A stretch of DNA of 32,532 bases from positions 1-32,532 of the forward strand of contig PMIE01000060.1 of assembly GCA_003156975.1 (NCBI GenBank), written 5' to 3'. The notes under the pieces were generated by a model. It had not been told where the DNA came from and ran no database searches. It was given only the letters and a program-made list of their open reading frames with translations. The stretch's first letter is position 1. Each line of letters opens with the position of its first letter. This DNA comes from Chloroflexota bacterium. Its GTDB lineage: Bacteria > Chloroflexota > Limnocylindria > Limnocylindrales > CSP1-4. Positions 1 to 7,559 of the stretch are shown one piece after another. The translations under genes were made by a program, and so were the position numbers.

Positions 1-34
1 TGAGTAGAGACACAGGAAGGAAAGGGGAAAACCA

Positions 35-619
35 ATGACAGTAACTCCAGAGTCCGGCGACCAGCAGACCGCGCGCACCGCCGGTCAGCCGGCGAGGCAG
101 CCGGCCAAGCAGGATCGCGCGACGCTCATGCTTCTCCTCGTGGCCGCATTCGTGGCGGTCGGCGGGATAGGATTTGCGATCGGTCACGTCACTGCTCAGG
201 GCGGCACGGCGGCCGCTACCGCCGCCGGCTTCGGCCGTGGCGGTCAGGGCGCCCCCGGCCGCGGCGCTTTTGGGTCGCTGGCTCCCGGCCAGAGCTTCAA
301 CCCAGCCCAGTTCGGCGGCGGTCGTGCCGGCGGTCTTGGCGGCGTCAGCGGCGGCATCACCGGAACCGTCCAGTCGGTTAGCGCCACCTCGATCACGATC
401 CAGGAGGCAAGCGGAACGTCCGTCACGATCGATCTCTCCGGCAGCACCACATATCACAGCGCGGCAGCGGCCAGCCCGAGCGATGTCAAGGTGGGCACGA
501 GCGTGACCGTCCAGATTGACACGAGCGCCCTTGCCAGTCAGGCACCTAACTCAAGCGCCACAGGGGCTCTGGGCGGACGCACCTTGACTGCCAAGGATGT
601 CCTCATCACCAATCCTTAG
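35..619 (+). CDS. Glycine-rich membrane-anchored protein with DUF5666-like exterior domain
   Basis: This 194-residue protein has a hydrophilic, Q/A/R-rich cytoplasmic start (residues 1-29). One membrane span follows (about 30-52), then a low-complexity Gly/Ala/Arg segment (about 55-108). The C-terminal domain (about 108-194) alternates Ser/Thr and Val/Ile in the style GTVQSVSATSITI, which resembles the small beta-barrel DUF5666 family; that family match is my judgement by eye. The ATG is preceded by a purine-rich AGGAAAGGGG ribosome site. The gene ends 9 bases before the response regulator, so the three genes to 2830 look like one operon. It may be an envelope partner or target of the two-component system. 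No catalytic residues are visible. Confidence 0.8.
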   Translation: MTVTPESGDQQTARTAGQPARQPAKQDRATLMLLLVAAFVAVGGIGFAIGHVTAQGGTAAATAAGFGRGGQGAPGRGAFGSLAPGQSFNPAQFGGGRAGGLGGVSGGITGTVQSVSATSITIQEASGTSVTIDLSGSTTYHSAAAASPSDVKVGTSVTVQIDTSALASQAPNSSATGALGGRTLTAKDVLITNP

Positions 620-628
620 GAGTTCAAC

Positions 629-1300
629 GTGCACCTGCTGGTCGTCGAGGACGACGCCCGTCTCAGCCGCCTCCTCAAGCGGCTCCTCAGTCAGGATCGC
701 CACGTCGTCGAGACGGCATTGACTGCGGAAGACGGGTTGGAAATGGCGACATCGAGCCTCGAGCTGGACGCCGTGATCCTGGATGTCGGATTGCCCGACA
801 GGTCCGGGTTCGATGTGGCGCGCACGCTCCGCAAGGGCGGCTCGCAGGTGCCGATTCTCATGCTCACGGCCCGCGACTCGGTTAGCGACCGAGTCGAGGG
901 CCTGGACGCCGGGGCGGACGACTACCTCGTCAAACCGTTTGCCTACGAAGAACTGCTGGCCCGTTTGCGGGCGCTCGGAAGGCGCCCTCCGTCACGCAAG
1001 TCTTCGGTGCTGAAGGCCGGTCCGATCGAGCTCGACGAGACGACTCGGCGGGTCACCGTTTCGGGCAAGCCGATCGATCTCAGCCAGCGCGAGTTCTCGA
1101 TCCTGGAGTGCCTTCTTCGGCGGCCCGGCCAGATCCTTTCGCGCGACCAGCTGCTCGACTACGCCTGGCCATATGGCGTGGCCCTAACTCCGAACACCGT
1201 GGAGGCGTACATCCATCTCTTGCGCGAGAAGCTGGGCGCCGCTGCTGCCACCTATGTCGAGACGGTCCGCGGCGTCGGTTATCGCCTGCGCGAGGGCTGA
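629..1300 (+). CDS. OmpR/PhoB-family response regulator
   Basis: A DNA-binding response regulator of 223 residues, the usual OmpR-family length. The receiver domain (1-115) has the acidic pocket E7-D8-D9, phospho-acceptor D52 in ILDVGLPD, switch T80 and K102 in the VKPF motif. A linker leads to a winged-helix Trans_reg_C domain (about 126-221) with the typical LLRRPGQILSRDQLLDYAW and TVEAYIHLLREKLG segments. The start is GTG at 629, just after a TAGGAG stop/ribosome-site overlap from the preceding gene. The kinase gene begins 3 bases downstream, so it is its cognate partner. The regulon cannot be read from the sequence. Confidence 0.97.
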   Translation: MHLLVVEDDARLSRLLKRLLSQDRHVVETALTAEDGLEMATSSLELDAVILDVGLPDRSGFDVARTLRKGGSQVPILMLTARDSVSDRVEGLDAGADDYLVKPFAYEELLARLRALGRRPPSRKSSVLKAGPIELDETTRRVTVSGKPIDLSQREFSILECLLRRPGQILSRDQLLDYAWPYGVALTPNTVEAYIHLLREKLGAAAATYVETVRGVGYRLREG

Positions 1301-1303
1301 TCG

Positions 1304-2830
1304 GTGAGGCGGCCCAGCCTGCCCAAGCCGTGGCGATGGCGTCCCGGCCGCCCTGGTTCCGGTGCGGCTGCGCCCCGGCTAAACGGCCACGCCGACGATA
1401 TGCGGCTGCTCCGCAACACCCGGTTGCGCCTGATGGCGGTCAGCGGCGTCGTGACGCTGCTGATCCTGGTCGTCCTGGGCGGAGCGGTATATGCCACAGC
1501 CGCGAACGAGTTCACCAACGGCAGCGTCGACCGTCTCCGGGAGTACGCGACGTTCAATGCGACCTGGTACTCGAAGTACGTCAGCGGAACGGGCTTCTCA
1601 AGACAACCTCAGGACCGCGACCTTCAGGTTGGCAATCGGTTCGCCGGGCTGTACGTAATCGGGACCGAGCCCGACGGAACCCTGCTCTTTGCGACCAGGT
1701 TCATGCCGCAGGCTATGATGCCTCTGCAGGCGGGTCTGGACGCTGTGGCGAATGGCGGCTCGGACGTTCGTGACGTCACCACTTCGTCGGGCGCTCCGGT
1801 TCGCGTGTTCAGCGAGTCCGTGAAGTTGCCCGACGGAACCGGGTATCTGATCCAGACTCTGGCGGACAGGACCGAGGAGGCGAGTCTCCTCGGGCTACTG
1901 CAGACGGTGATGCTCTGTGGCGGCCTGCTTGCGCTGCTGGCCGCGCTGATCGCCGGATACTTGTACGCCGGGCGTGCTCTCGTCCCGATCCGGGCCTCCA
2001 TCGACCGCCGCCAGGCGGCTTTGCAGCGGCAGCGAGAGTTTGCTGCCAACGCCAGTCATGAGCTGCGAACGCCGTTGACCGTCATTGGCGCGAGCGTTGA
2101 GGATCTGAAGCGCAACCGTCGCTGCAAGGTGGAGGACGTAGGCGAGGCGGTCGGCGACATCGAGGCCGAAGTGCGGCACATGACGGCCCTCGTGGAGGAC
2201 ATGCTGCTGCTTGCCCGGACGGACTCGGGAGTAGTTCAGATTGAGCGAATTCCTCTGGACCTCGCCGATATCGCCGCGGAGGCCGCTTCGTCGCTGTCGA
2301 TGCTCGGTCAGGAGAGCGGCGTGAACGTGGTGCTGGATCCGCTGCCGGCGCCTGTCACGGGCGACCCACTTCGCCTGCGCCAGCTTGTGACCATCCTCGT
2401 GGACAACGCCGTTCGACACAGCCCGCCCGGGTCGAACGTTGAGGTTCAAGTCCGGCCGGCCGCCGGCGCCGCGGTACTCCAGGTGAACGACCACGGTCCG
2501 GGCATCAAGCCCGAGGATCTGCCCAGGATCTTCGAGAGGTTCTGGCGTGCCGACAATGCGCCGGCCGGCGGCACCGGACTGGGTCTCGCAATTGCAAAGT
2601 GGATCGTGGAACAGCACGGCGGGCAGATCGTCGCTGCAAATGGCCCGGAAGGCGGAGCGAGCTTCAGCGTCTGGCTGCCGAATCTTCCGATCCAGGCGGC
2701 GGGCGGGGATGCCGGCTCGGAGATCGACGCCGCCGAGCCTGCGCCGTCGGTCGTCCCAGCGGTCCTCGGCCAGCCTGCGCCGTCCGCTCCGGTAGCTCAC
2801 GACGGCCCCGACGCCACCCCGGCGGCCTAG
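1304..2830 (+). CDS. Two-component sensor histidine kinase
   Basis: A membrane histidine kinase of 508 residues from GTG 1304. An ATG at 1400 would give 476 residues and drop a basic, Pro-rich leader. The first span is at about 44-66, the extracytoplasmic sensor at about 67-193, and the second span at about 196-221. The HisKA domain follows with H252 in SHELRTPL. The ATPase domain has the N box (N368), the G1 box DHGPG (396-400) and G2 GTGLGLA (423-429). The segment after the second span is short for a HAMP domain and partly resembles one. A 45-residue Ala/Pro-rich tail follows the catalytic domain. It should autophosphorylate and pass phosphate to the regulator at 629-1300. Its TAG stop overlaps the stop of the convergent gene. 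Confidence 0.96.
   Translation: MRRPSLPKPWRWRPGRPGSGAAAPRLNGHADDMRLLRNTRLRLMAVSGVVTLLILVVLGGAVYATAANEFTNGSVDRLREYATFNATWYSKYVSGTGFSRQPQDRDLQVGNRFAGLYVIGTEPDGTLLFATRFMPQAMMPLQAGLDAVANGGSDVRDVTTSSGAPVRVFSESVKLPDGTGYLIQTLADRTEEASLLGLLQTVMLCGGLLALLAALIAGYLYAGRALVPIRASIDRRQAALQRQREFAANASHELRTPLTVIGASVEDLKRNRRCKVEDVGEAVGDIEAEVRHMTALVEDMLLLARTDSGVVQIERIPLDLADIAAEAASSLSMLGQESGVNVVLDPLPAPVTGDPLRLRQLVTILVDNAVRHSPPGSNVEVQVRPAAGAAVLQVNDHGPGIKPEDLPRIFERFWRADNAPAGGTGLGLAIAKWIVEQHGGQIVAANGPEGGASFSVWLPNLPIQAAGGDAGSEIDAAEPAPSVVPAVLGQPAPSAPVAHDGPDATPAA
2827..2830. other. Shared CTAG: overlapping convergent stop codons
   Basis: The kinase gene stops with TAG at 2828-2830. The opposite-strand permease stops with the TAG read from 2827-2829. 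The two genes share a 4-base CTAG palindrome and leave no room for a terminator between them. Confidence 0.95.
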
Positions 2831-3576
2831 CCGAGCAGCAGTCGAGCCTCGGCCAGTACGCCGACACCGATGATGGCCACCCTCAGCGCAGAGGCCGGCA
2901 GTCTCCGCCCGACTCCCGCTCCGATCTGGCCGCCCACGACAGATCCGGCTGCGATGAGCAACGCCACGTCGAAGTGAACCGGGGCCACGGCGACGAACAG
3001 GAGTCCGGCAACGCCGTTGATCAGGGCCGCAAGCACGTTCTTGAGCCCGTTCAGGCGCTGGATCGTGTCGGGCACGAAGATGGTCAGCAGGGCGATCATG
3101 ATGATGCCCATACCCGCGCCGAAATAGCCGCCGTAGATGGCCGTGGCATAGAAGAGCACTGCCAGTGGCCACGACCGGTGCGATTCGGCGTGGCGATGTT
3201 GCGCCAGTGCCCGTGACAGCCGAGGCCCGGCGGCAACGAGCACAAGGGCCACCGCGATCAGCACCGGGACTATCGAGGCGAAGGCACCGGGAAAGGCGAG
3301 CAGGAGAAGAGCGCCGGTCAGTCCTCCGGCGCACGAGGAGAGGCCCAGTCGCCACGCTCGCGACCGCTGCCCCACCAGTTCCCGCCGGTATCCGAAGGCT
3401 CCGCTGAGCGAGCCGGGCACCAGGCCGACTGTGTTCGAGACGTTCGCGTCGAGCGGGTGGTAGCCGAAGGCGAGCAGCGTGGGGAAGGTGATCAGCGATC
3501 CAGACCCAACGATGGTGTTGACCGTACCGGCAGCGATTCCCGCGCCGAAGATCGCGCCGGCTTCAAAGGGCGTCAC
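2827..3576 (-). CDS. TauE/SafE-family (sulfite exporter-like) permease
   Basis: A 249-residue polytopic membrane protein. It opens with the family's repeat unit: GAGIAAGTVNTIVGSGSLITFP, then a loop with LDANVSNTVGLVPGSLSG. A second half, GGYFGAGMGIIMIALL with LNGLKNVLAALINGVAGLLF, shows the internal duplication of TauE/SafE (DUF81) proteins. I count about seven or eight spans, and the length is normal. Characterised members export sulfite or sulfoacetate or take up C2 sulfonates; the substrate here is unknown. The start is GTG at 3576. No ribosome site is visible, but a weak -10-like CAACTT lies six bases before the start. The stop overlaps that of the kinase gene. Confidence 0.93.
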   Translation of the reverse strand: MTPFEAGAIFGAGIAAGTVNTIVGSGSLITFPTLLAFGYHPLDANVSNTVGLVPGSLSGAFGYRRELVGQRSRAWRLGLSSCAGGLTGALLLLAFPGAFASIVPVLIAVALVLVAAGPRLSRALAQHRHAESHRSWPLAVLFYATAIYGGYFGAGMGIIMIALLTIFVPDTIQRLNGLKNVLAALINGVAGLLFVAVAPVHFDVALLIAAGSVVGGQIGAGVGRRLPASALRVAIIGVGVLAEARLLLG

Positions 3577-3672
3577 GCGCGGAAGTTGCCAATGCGGTCG
3601 TCCACTGGTCGATCGTAGCCGACTGGTCGCATCCGGATCGGCATGGAGTTGCGGCCGGGCCGCTCCCAGGCG

Positions 3673-5307
3673 TCAGCAGAAGTCGATTACCACCCTGGTG
3701 TGTCCGTTGGCCACCCAGACTCCGACTCCCGCCGATCGATAGTGGGAGTTCATGACGTTCGCGTAGTGTCCGCCACGATTCCAGTATTCGTTCTGGAAGA
3801 AGAGCTCGACGGAGATCATGCCCGCCTGGCGTGGGTTGCTCGGCGAGGAGATGTTCTCCCCGCTGCAGTTGTAGCCACCGGCGACCAATCTCGAGTGCGG
3901 AGACGTTCCGTCGAGGTAGTGGGTGAGAACGCCACGTTTGGCCATCTCGGCGGCGTACGGTCTCGAAACGTTGTTGGAGATACCGCTGCTGAGTGACAGT
4001 GCCTTCTGAGCGGGCAGGGTGTGATGGGTGGCTGAAGAACACAGCCCCGATGAAGTAACCCAGGAGCCCGTTCGGGTGCAGTTCATCAGGCTCATCATGT
4101 AGACCTCGGCCGAGTGCCAGGGCGAGGTTTGGGACGCAATCCCTCCGGTCCAGTCGATCTTCGTAGTCTTGGCCGGGGTGTGCGCCAGTCGGTGCGATCT
4201 AGGCGTCGAGACCGTGAATCCGGAGCTTGCCGCGGCCTTCAACGTCAAGCCTCCAGCAGATCGGGCCGACGCCGCGACCCGAACCGAAATCTTCGAGCCG
4301 ATCGCGAACGAGCGCCGTGGCGCGAAGACCAAGACAGTGTTGTTGTCGGTCCAGGAAGTGGAGCCGGCCACCGGCCGACCGTTGGCCTTGATGGACAACG
4401 CGGCAGCCGCCTTCGCGTCCATCGACACCGAGAACTGCACCGAGATCGGCTGATTCGTGTCGTAGGCGTACGTTCCGTCTTGAGGGGTGATGGTGACGAC
4501 TGAGGGAGCCTCGAGGGTCTTGATCGCCAGCGGTGCGACGGGCTGCAGCGGCGCTCCGGCGGAATCGCTCCCTCCATCGAGGAAACTGATCTTGTAGTCC
4601 GTGTTTGTTGCCAGAGCCTTCTTCGGCGTTAGCGTGAAGGCCTGGGAGGTCTCATCGGTTGGGTCGTCACCGAGAATCGAAGCATCGACGGGTGGGTCGA
4701 TACTCAGGCGCAGCAGGACCGTTGCGAGCTTCACGGGCCGGGTAAACGCCACCTGGAACGTCGTCAAGGGCGCGGCGAGGCCGCCAACGACCTTGGTGGC
4801 GGTGATCTCCCCGGAGGTAAGCTCCCCCGACTCGAAGGAGGCGGCGATCGGCTGGGTCAGTCCAAGGCCCTCGTGATCGGTGGCATTGGCCGAGATGTCG
4901 ACGGAGTATTGAGTCGACGGTTGCCAGTGCGGCTCAGGCGCGAGGGATAGGACCTTCCCGGCCGCGTCCCAGTGGTACGCCAGGTTGATCGCCGGCGAAA
5001 TCGTGAGGGCCGATTGAACCGTGTTCTGGTTCATTGGCTTGGTGAACTGCACCTGGAACGGCACGTCGAGAGGCAGGCTCGAGTCTGTGCCCCTGGCGTC
5101 GGCCTGAGGAGCTATCGCGCTGAACGCCTGAAGGGGCTGCGCGGCAACGGGCTTTGTAGGCAGGCCGACCAGGAGCGCGGCCACAACAATCAAGATCGAA
5201 GCGCCGGGCATGGCGAACTTGACGACAGCAGATCTGTCGACGGTGGCAGGGGCAAGGGCTACGACGCGTCGGGCGATGGCCTGCGCGGCAGCCAAGACGT
5301 TATGCAA
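3673..5307 (-). CDS. Secreted or membrane-anchored CAP-domain protein with Ig-like repeats
   Basis: The open frame runs back through the tRNA-His gene to 5565, but the true start must lie downstream of it. I choose TTG at 5307, preceded by AGGAG at nine bases, giving 544 residues. ATG at 5211 (512 residues) has no ribosome site. A hydrophobic segment (ILIVVAALLVGLP) acts as signal or anchor. About three Ig-like modules of the Big_5/SbsA type follow, recognisable from the repeated pattern 'P + D..LPLDVPFQVQFTKPMNQ' then 'V..F..SM'. The C-terminal 140 residues are a CAP (SCP/PR-1, YkwD-like) domain with CSGENISS, W-x-R-G-G-H-Y and HYRSAGVGVWV. Four or more cysteines there may form disulfides. 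It is probably an exported cell-surface protein; CAP biochemistry in bacteria is poorly defined. Confidence 0.9.
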   Translation of the reverse strand: MHNVLAAAQAIARRVVALAPATVDRSAVVKFAMPGASILIVVAALLVGLPTKPVAAQPLQAFSAIAPQADARGTDSSLPLDVPFQVQFTKPMNQNTVQSALTISPAINLAYHWDAAGKVLSLAPEPHWQPSTQYSVDISANATDHEGLGLTQPIAASFESGELTSGEITATKVVGGLAAPLTTFQVAFTRPVKLATVLLRLSIDPPVDASILGDDPTDETSQAFTLTPKKALATNTDYKISFLDGGSDSAGAPLQPVAPLAIKTLEAPSVVTITPQDGTYAYDTNQPISVQFSVSMDAKAAAALSIKANGRPVAGSTSWTDNNTVLVFAPRRSFAIGSKISVRVAASARSAGGLTLKAAASSGFTVSTPRSHRLAHTPAKTTKIDWTGGIASQTSPWHSAEVYMMSLMNCTRTGSWVTSSGLCSSATHHTLPAQKALSLSSGISNNVSRPYAAEMAKRGVLTHYLDGTSPHSRLVAGGYNCSGENISSPSNPRQAGMISVELFFQNEYWNRGGHYANVMNSHYRSAGVGVWVANGHTRVVIDFC

Positions 5308-5461
5308 TCTGCCGGTCTCCTGTGCGGGGAGCGCAGTCCCGGTCTGGTGAAGCGCCGGGAGCGTACCACCGCCTTGCCGCAGGAGGCAAACCCGGCCGGC
5401 CGGCCGAGAGCGACCACGGGGCACTCGGCGTGAGACTCCGCGTCGATTCGAGGAAGGGAAT

Positions 5462-5538
5462 TGGGGTGGCCTACGGGGGTCGAACCCGTAACCTGCGGAT
5501 CCACAATCCGCTGCTCTGCCGGTTGAGCTAAGGCCACC
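5462..5538 (-). tRNA. tRNA-His (GTG anticodon)
   Basis: The minus strand folds as a full cloverleaf: acceptor GTGGCCT/AGGCCAC, D-arm GCTC...GAGC, anticodon stem GCGGA/TCCGC around loop TTGTGGA (anticodon GTG), and T-arm ACGGG-TTCGACC-CCCGT. An extra G lies before the acceptor (position -1), opposite a C discriminator. This is the hallmark of histidine tRNA and decides the identity. The terminal CCA is encoded (5462-5464). Confidence 0.97.
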
Positions 5539-5594
5539 ATCGCGGTCCACGGGCGCAGCGTCCAATCGGTCGCGCCAGCAGTGGGGCGACGGGG

Positions 5595-5600
5595 AGTATA
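5595..5600 (-). promoter_or_regulatory. Candidate -10 box for tRNA-His
   Basis: TATACT reads on the minus strand 56 bases upstream of the mature tRNA 5' end. No convincing -35 hexamer lies at the right distance, so this is a partial promoter call. Confidence 0.4.
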
Positions 5601-5711
5601 GCGGCTGTCGGCCGCCAGCAGTAGGAGTGCGTTTTCGCGGTGCGCCACGAGGGGCCGCGACGCCGACCCACTCGGCCGCATAGGGTCGCCCCCTAAATCA
5701 TTCGCAGCAGG

Positions 5712-5725
5712 AGGTGGTACCACCT
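5712..5725. promoter_or_regulatory. Perfect 14-bp palindrome, possible operator
   Basis: AGGTGGTACCACCT is its own reverse complement. It sits in the 262-base gap between tRNA-His (-) and the second CAP gene (+), about 50 bases upstream of the latter's candidate -10 box. It could bind a dimeric repressor. It resembles part of the T-box sequence, but no T-box architecture is present. Confidence 0.4.
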
Positions 5726-5776
5726 GACCCATGACGGCGGGACCAGCGGTGGGGGCCGTGGCGAGCGGGGCCGGCC

Positions 5777-5782
5777 TAACCT
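5777..5782 (+). promoter_or_regulatory. Candidate -10 box for the 5801 CAP gene
   Basis: TAACCT lies 18 bases before the TTG start. The surrounding ten-base string CTAACCTATC also occurs at the candidate promoter of the acetyltransferase on the minus strand near 11640. Confidence 0.4.
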
Positions 5783-5800
5783 ATCGGAGTCAAGGCTAGT

Positions 5801-6664
5801 TTGGGCAGACCGCCGAATATGCTGAGCCTCGCAACGCTTCATACCTGCGCGCTTCACCTCTCGCCCCGCAGACTGCGAGTCGCCGGTGTGGCGACGGCGT
5901 TTGCCGCCGCAATGCTGATTTGCACGTCGGGCACCACCTTCGCCTGGAGCGCCTCCTCCTTCAGCTCCTCCGATGAGAGGCTTCTCTTCTCGCTGACCAA
6001 TCGGGACCGTGCCGCTGCCGGTCTGAGCGCCCTCGCCAACGACTCCTACCTTCACAAGGAAGCTGAGTGGCGAGCCAAGGACATGGCCGTTAGGGGCTAC
6101 TTCAGCCACAAGATCCCGCCGGGCAACAGCATGGTCTTCACCTATATGCAGCGCGATCACTACTGCTTCAAGGCGGCCGGCGAAAACATCGGCCTCAGCA
6201 GCTACGGCGACGGCATAGCCACCGCAAGCATCGAAAAGGCCTTCATGGCCTCGTCGGGTCATCGAGCAAACATCCTGGGCAAATGGTCCCGCCTCGGTGT
6301 CGGTGCCTACAAATCAGCCGACGGCAACCAGATCTTCTACGCGGTCCTGTTCTCGATTCCGTGCCCTAAGGCCGCTCCCAAGGCAACTGTAAAGCCGACC
6401 GCGAAGCCGACTCCGGTACCAACCGTCGAACCGAGTCCCAGCCCTTCGCCGACCGACTCTCCAACCCCGAGTCCGAGCTCGTCAGTCGCGCCCTCGACGC
6501 AGGACGTGACGGGTGCGCCGCCGACTCCCGCCGGCATTAGCGGCATCGGGACGGCGCCGATATCGGGTGACGTCATCAGCCTGCGCGTCCATGAGAAGGC
6601 AGTCTCGCAGGGCCCGATCGACTCGCTCTTCCACTCGCTCTTCGGTGGTCTGTTCGGCGGGTAG
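5801..6664 (+). CDS. Secreted CAP-domain (YkwD-like) protein with Pro/Ser/Thr tail
   Basis: 287 residues from TTG 5801, which has AAGG five bases upstream; ATG 5819 is the alternative and has no ribosome site. A basic stretch and a hydrophobic core (about 27-48, VAGVATAFAAAMLI) form a signal peptide. The CAP domain (about 58-190) shows the classic blocks NRDRAAAGL, W..KDMA.RGYFSHK, AGENIG and SSGHRANILG, ending in a cysteine-containing strand. After it comes a low-complexity tail of Pro, Thr and Ser (about 196-245), then a short hydrophobic glycine-rich end. It is likely exported, with the tail spanning the wall. It is divergent from tRNA-His and the larger CAP protein, so the locus carries two members of one family. 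Confidence 0.93.
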   Translation: MGRPPNMLSLATLHTCALHLSPRRLRVAGVATAFAAAMLICTSGTTFAWSASSFSSSDERLLFSLTNRDRAAAGLSALANDSYLHKEAEWRAKDMAVRGYFSHKIPPGNSMVFTYMQRDHYCFKAAGENIGLSSYGDGIATASIEKAFMASSGHRANILGKWSRLGVGAYKSADGNQIFYAVLFSIPCPKAAPKATVKPTAKPTPVPTVEPSPSPSPTDSPTPSPSSSVAPSTQDVTGAPPTPAGISGIGTAPISGDVISLRVHEKAVSQGPIDSLFHSLFGGLFGG

Positions 6665-6728
6665 GACCGGCAGCGACTTCGTTCTGACGCGCGGAATGGC
6701 ATCGCCATCCTCAGAGCGGCCGAGTGAC

Positions 6729-6734
6729 TACACT
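6729..6734 (+). promoter_or_regulatory. Leaderless-type -10 box (ABC ATPase)
   Basis: TACACT ends exactly six bases before GTG 6741. If transcription begins about seven bases past the -10 box, the mRNA starts at the initiation codon. Confidence 0.5.
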
Positions 6735-6740
6735 TGCGAC

Positions 6741-7556
6741 GTGGCAACGCAACCGCCCATCTCGTCGTCGTCATTCGGTAGGAGCGTCGGTCAGACGCGG
6801 GCCGACGGCGCGATTCTGGAAGCCCGCAACCTGACCAAGCGCTACCGGCTCGGCAATCGCGATGTTGAGGCGCTCCGCGGCGTCTCCCTGCGCGTCCGCC
6901 GCGGCGAGTTCGTGGCCTTGATGGGGCCCTCCGGCTCGGGCAAGAGCACGCTATTGCAGCTTCTCGGCGGTTTGGACCGCCCGACAGACGGCGAGGTCGT
7001 GCTCGACGGCGAGGTCATCAGCCACCTGAGCGACGCCCAGGCCACTCGCCTGCGGCGCGAGAAGACGGGCTTTGTCTTCCAATTCTTCAACCTGATTCCA
7101 TTGCTCGACGTATACGAGAACGTGGCGCTGCCGTTCACGATCGCCGGCGTCGACCCCCGGCACGGCGAGGCGGCCGCCCGAATCCACGGCGTCCTGGAGC
7201 TGGTGGACCTGCTCGGGCGCGAACGCAACCGGCCGGACCAGCTCTCGGCCGGCGAGCAGCAGCGCGTCGCGCTGGCGCGCGCCCTCGTGGGGAGGCCGGC
7301 GATTCTGCTCGCCGATGAACCCACCGGCAACCTCGACTACGCGACCGGCGGGGAGATCCTGGACGAGTTGTGGCGCTCCTGCGACAAGCTCGGCCAGACG
7401 ATCGTGCTCGTCACGCACGACGCTCGCGCCGCGGCTCATGCCGACCGTGTCCTCGTTGTCGGGGACGGCCGCATCCGCGACGAGATCGAGCTGGGGCGGC
7501 GGGAAAACCGCGATGCCAGACCGCTGATCGACCGCCTCTCTCAACTGGGACTCTAG
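6741..7556 (+). CDS. ABC transporter ATP-binding protein (LolD/MacB type)
   Basis: A 271-residue ATPase. Walker A is GPSGSGKST (62-70). The Q-loop lies in [17 protein letters not shown], the signature is [15 protein letters not shown], Walker B plus catalytic Glu is [12 protein letters not shown], and the H-loop is VLVTHD. The Leu-Ile-Pro after the Q-loop and the EPTGNLD motif are typical of the MacB/LolD/FtsE-like group. GTG 6741 is chosen because a -10 box sits six bases upstream; ATG 6696 is an alternative adding 15 residues. The permease starts 3 bases after the stop. Such pairs usually form mechanotransmission or lipid/peptide export systems rather than importers. Confidence 0.95.
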   Translation: MATQPPISSSSFGRSVGQTRADGAILEARNLTKRYRLGNRDVEALRGVSLRVRRGEFVALMGPSGSGKSTLLQLLGGLDRPTDGEVVLDGEVISHLSDAQATRLRREKTGFVFQFFNLIPLLDVYENVALPFTIAGVDPRHGEAAARIHGVLELVDLLGRERNRPDQLSAGEQQRVALARALVGRPAILLADEPTGNLDYATGGEILDELWRSCDKLGQTIVLVTHDARAAAHADRVLVVGDGRIRDEIELGRRENRDARPLIDRLSQLGL

Positions 7557-7559
7557 CCC

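Noticed and set aside
1895-3355. Long minus-strand open frame across the kinase and permease genes
   Set aside because: It overlaps both well-supported genes in another frame and its translation is Arg/Gly-rich without domains.
5700-5730. T-box-like sequence (GGTGGTACC) upstream of the CAP gene
   Set aside because: The palindrome resembles part of the T-box core, but no stem I, specifier loop or downstream aminoacyl-tRNA synthetase is present.
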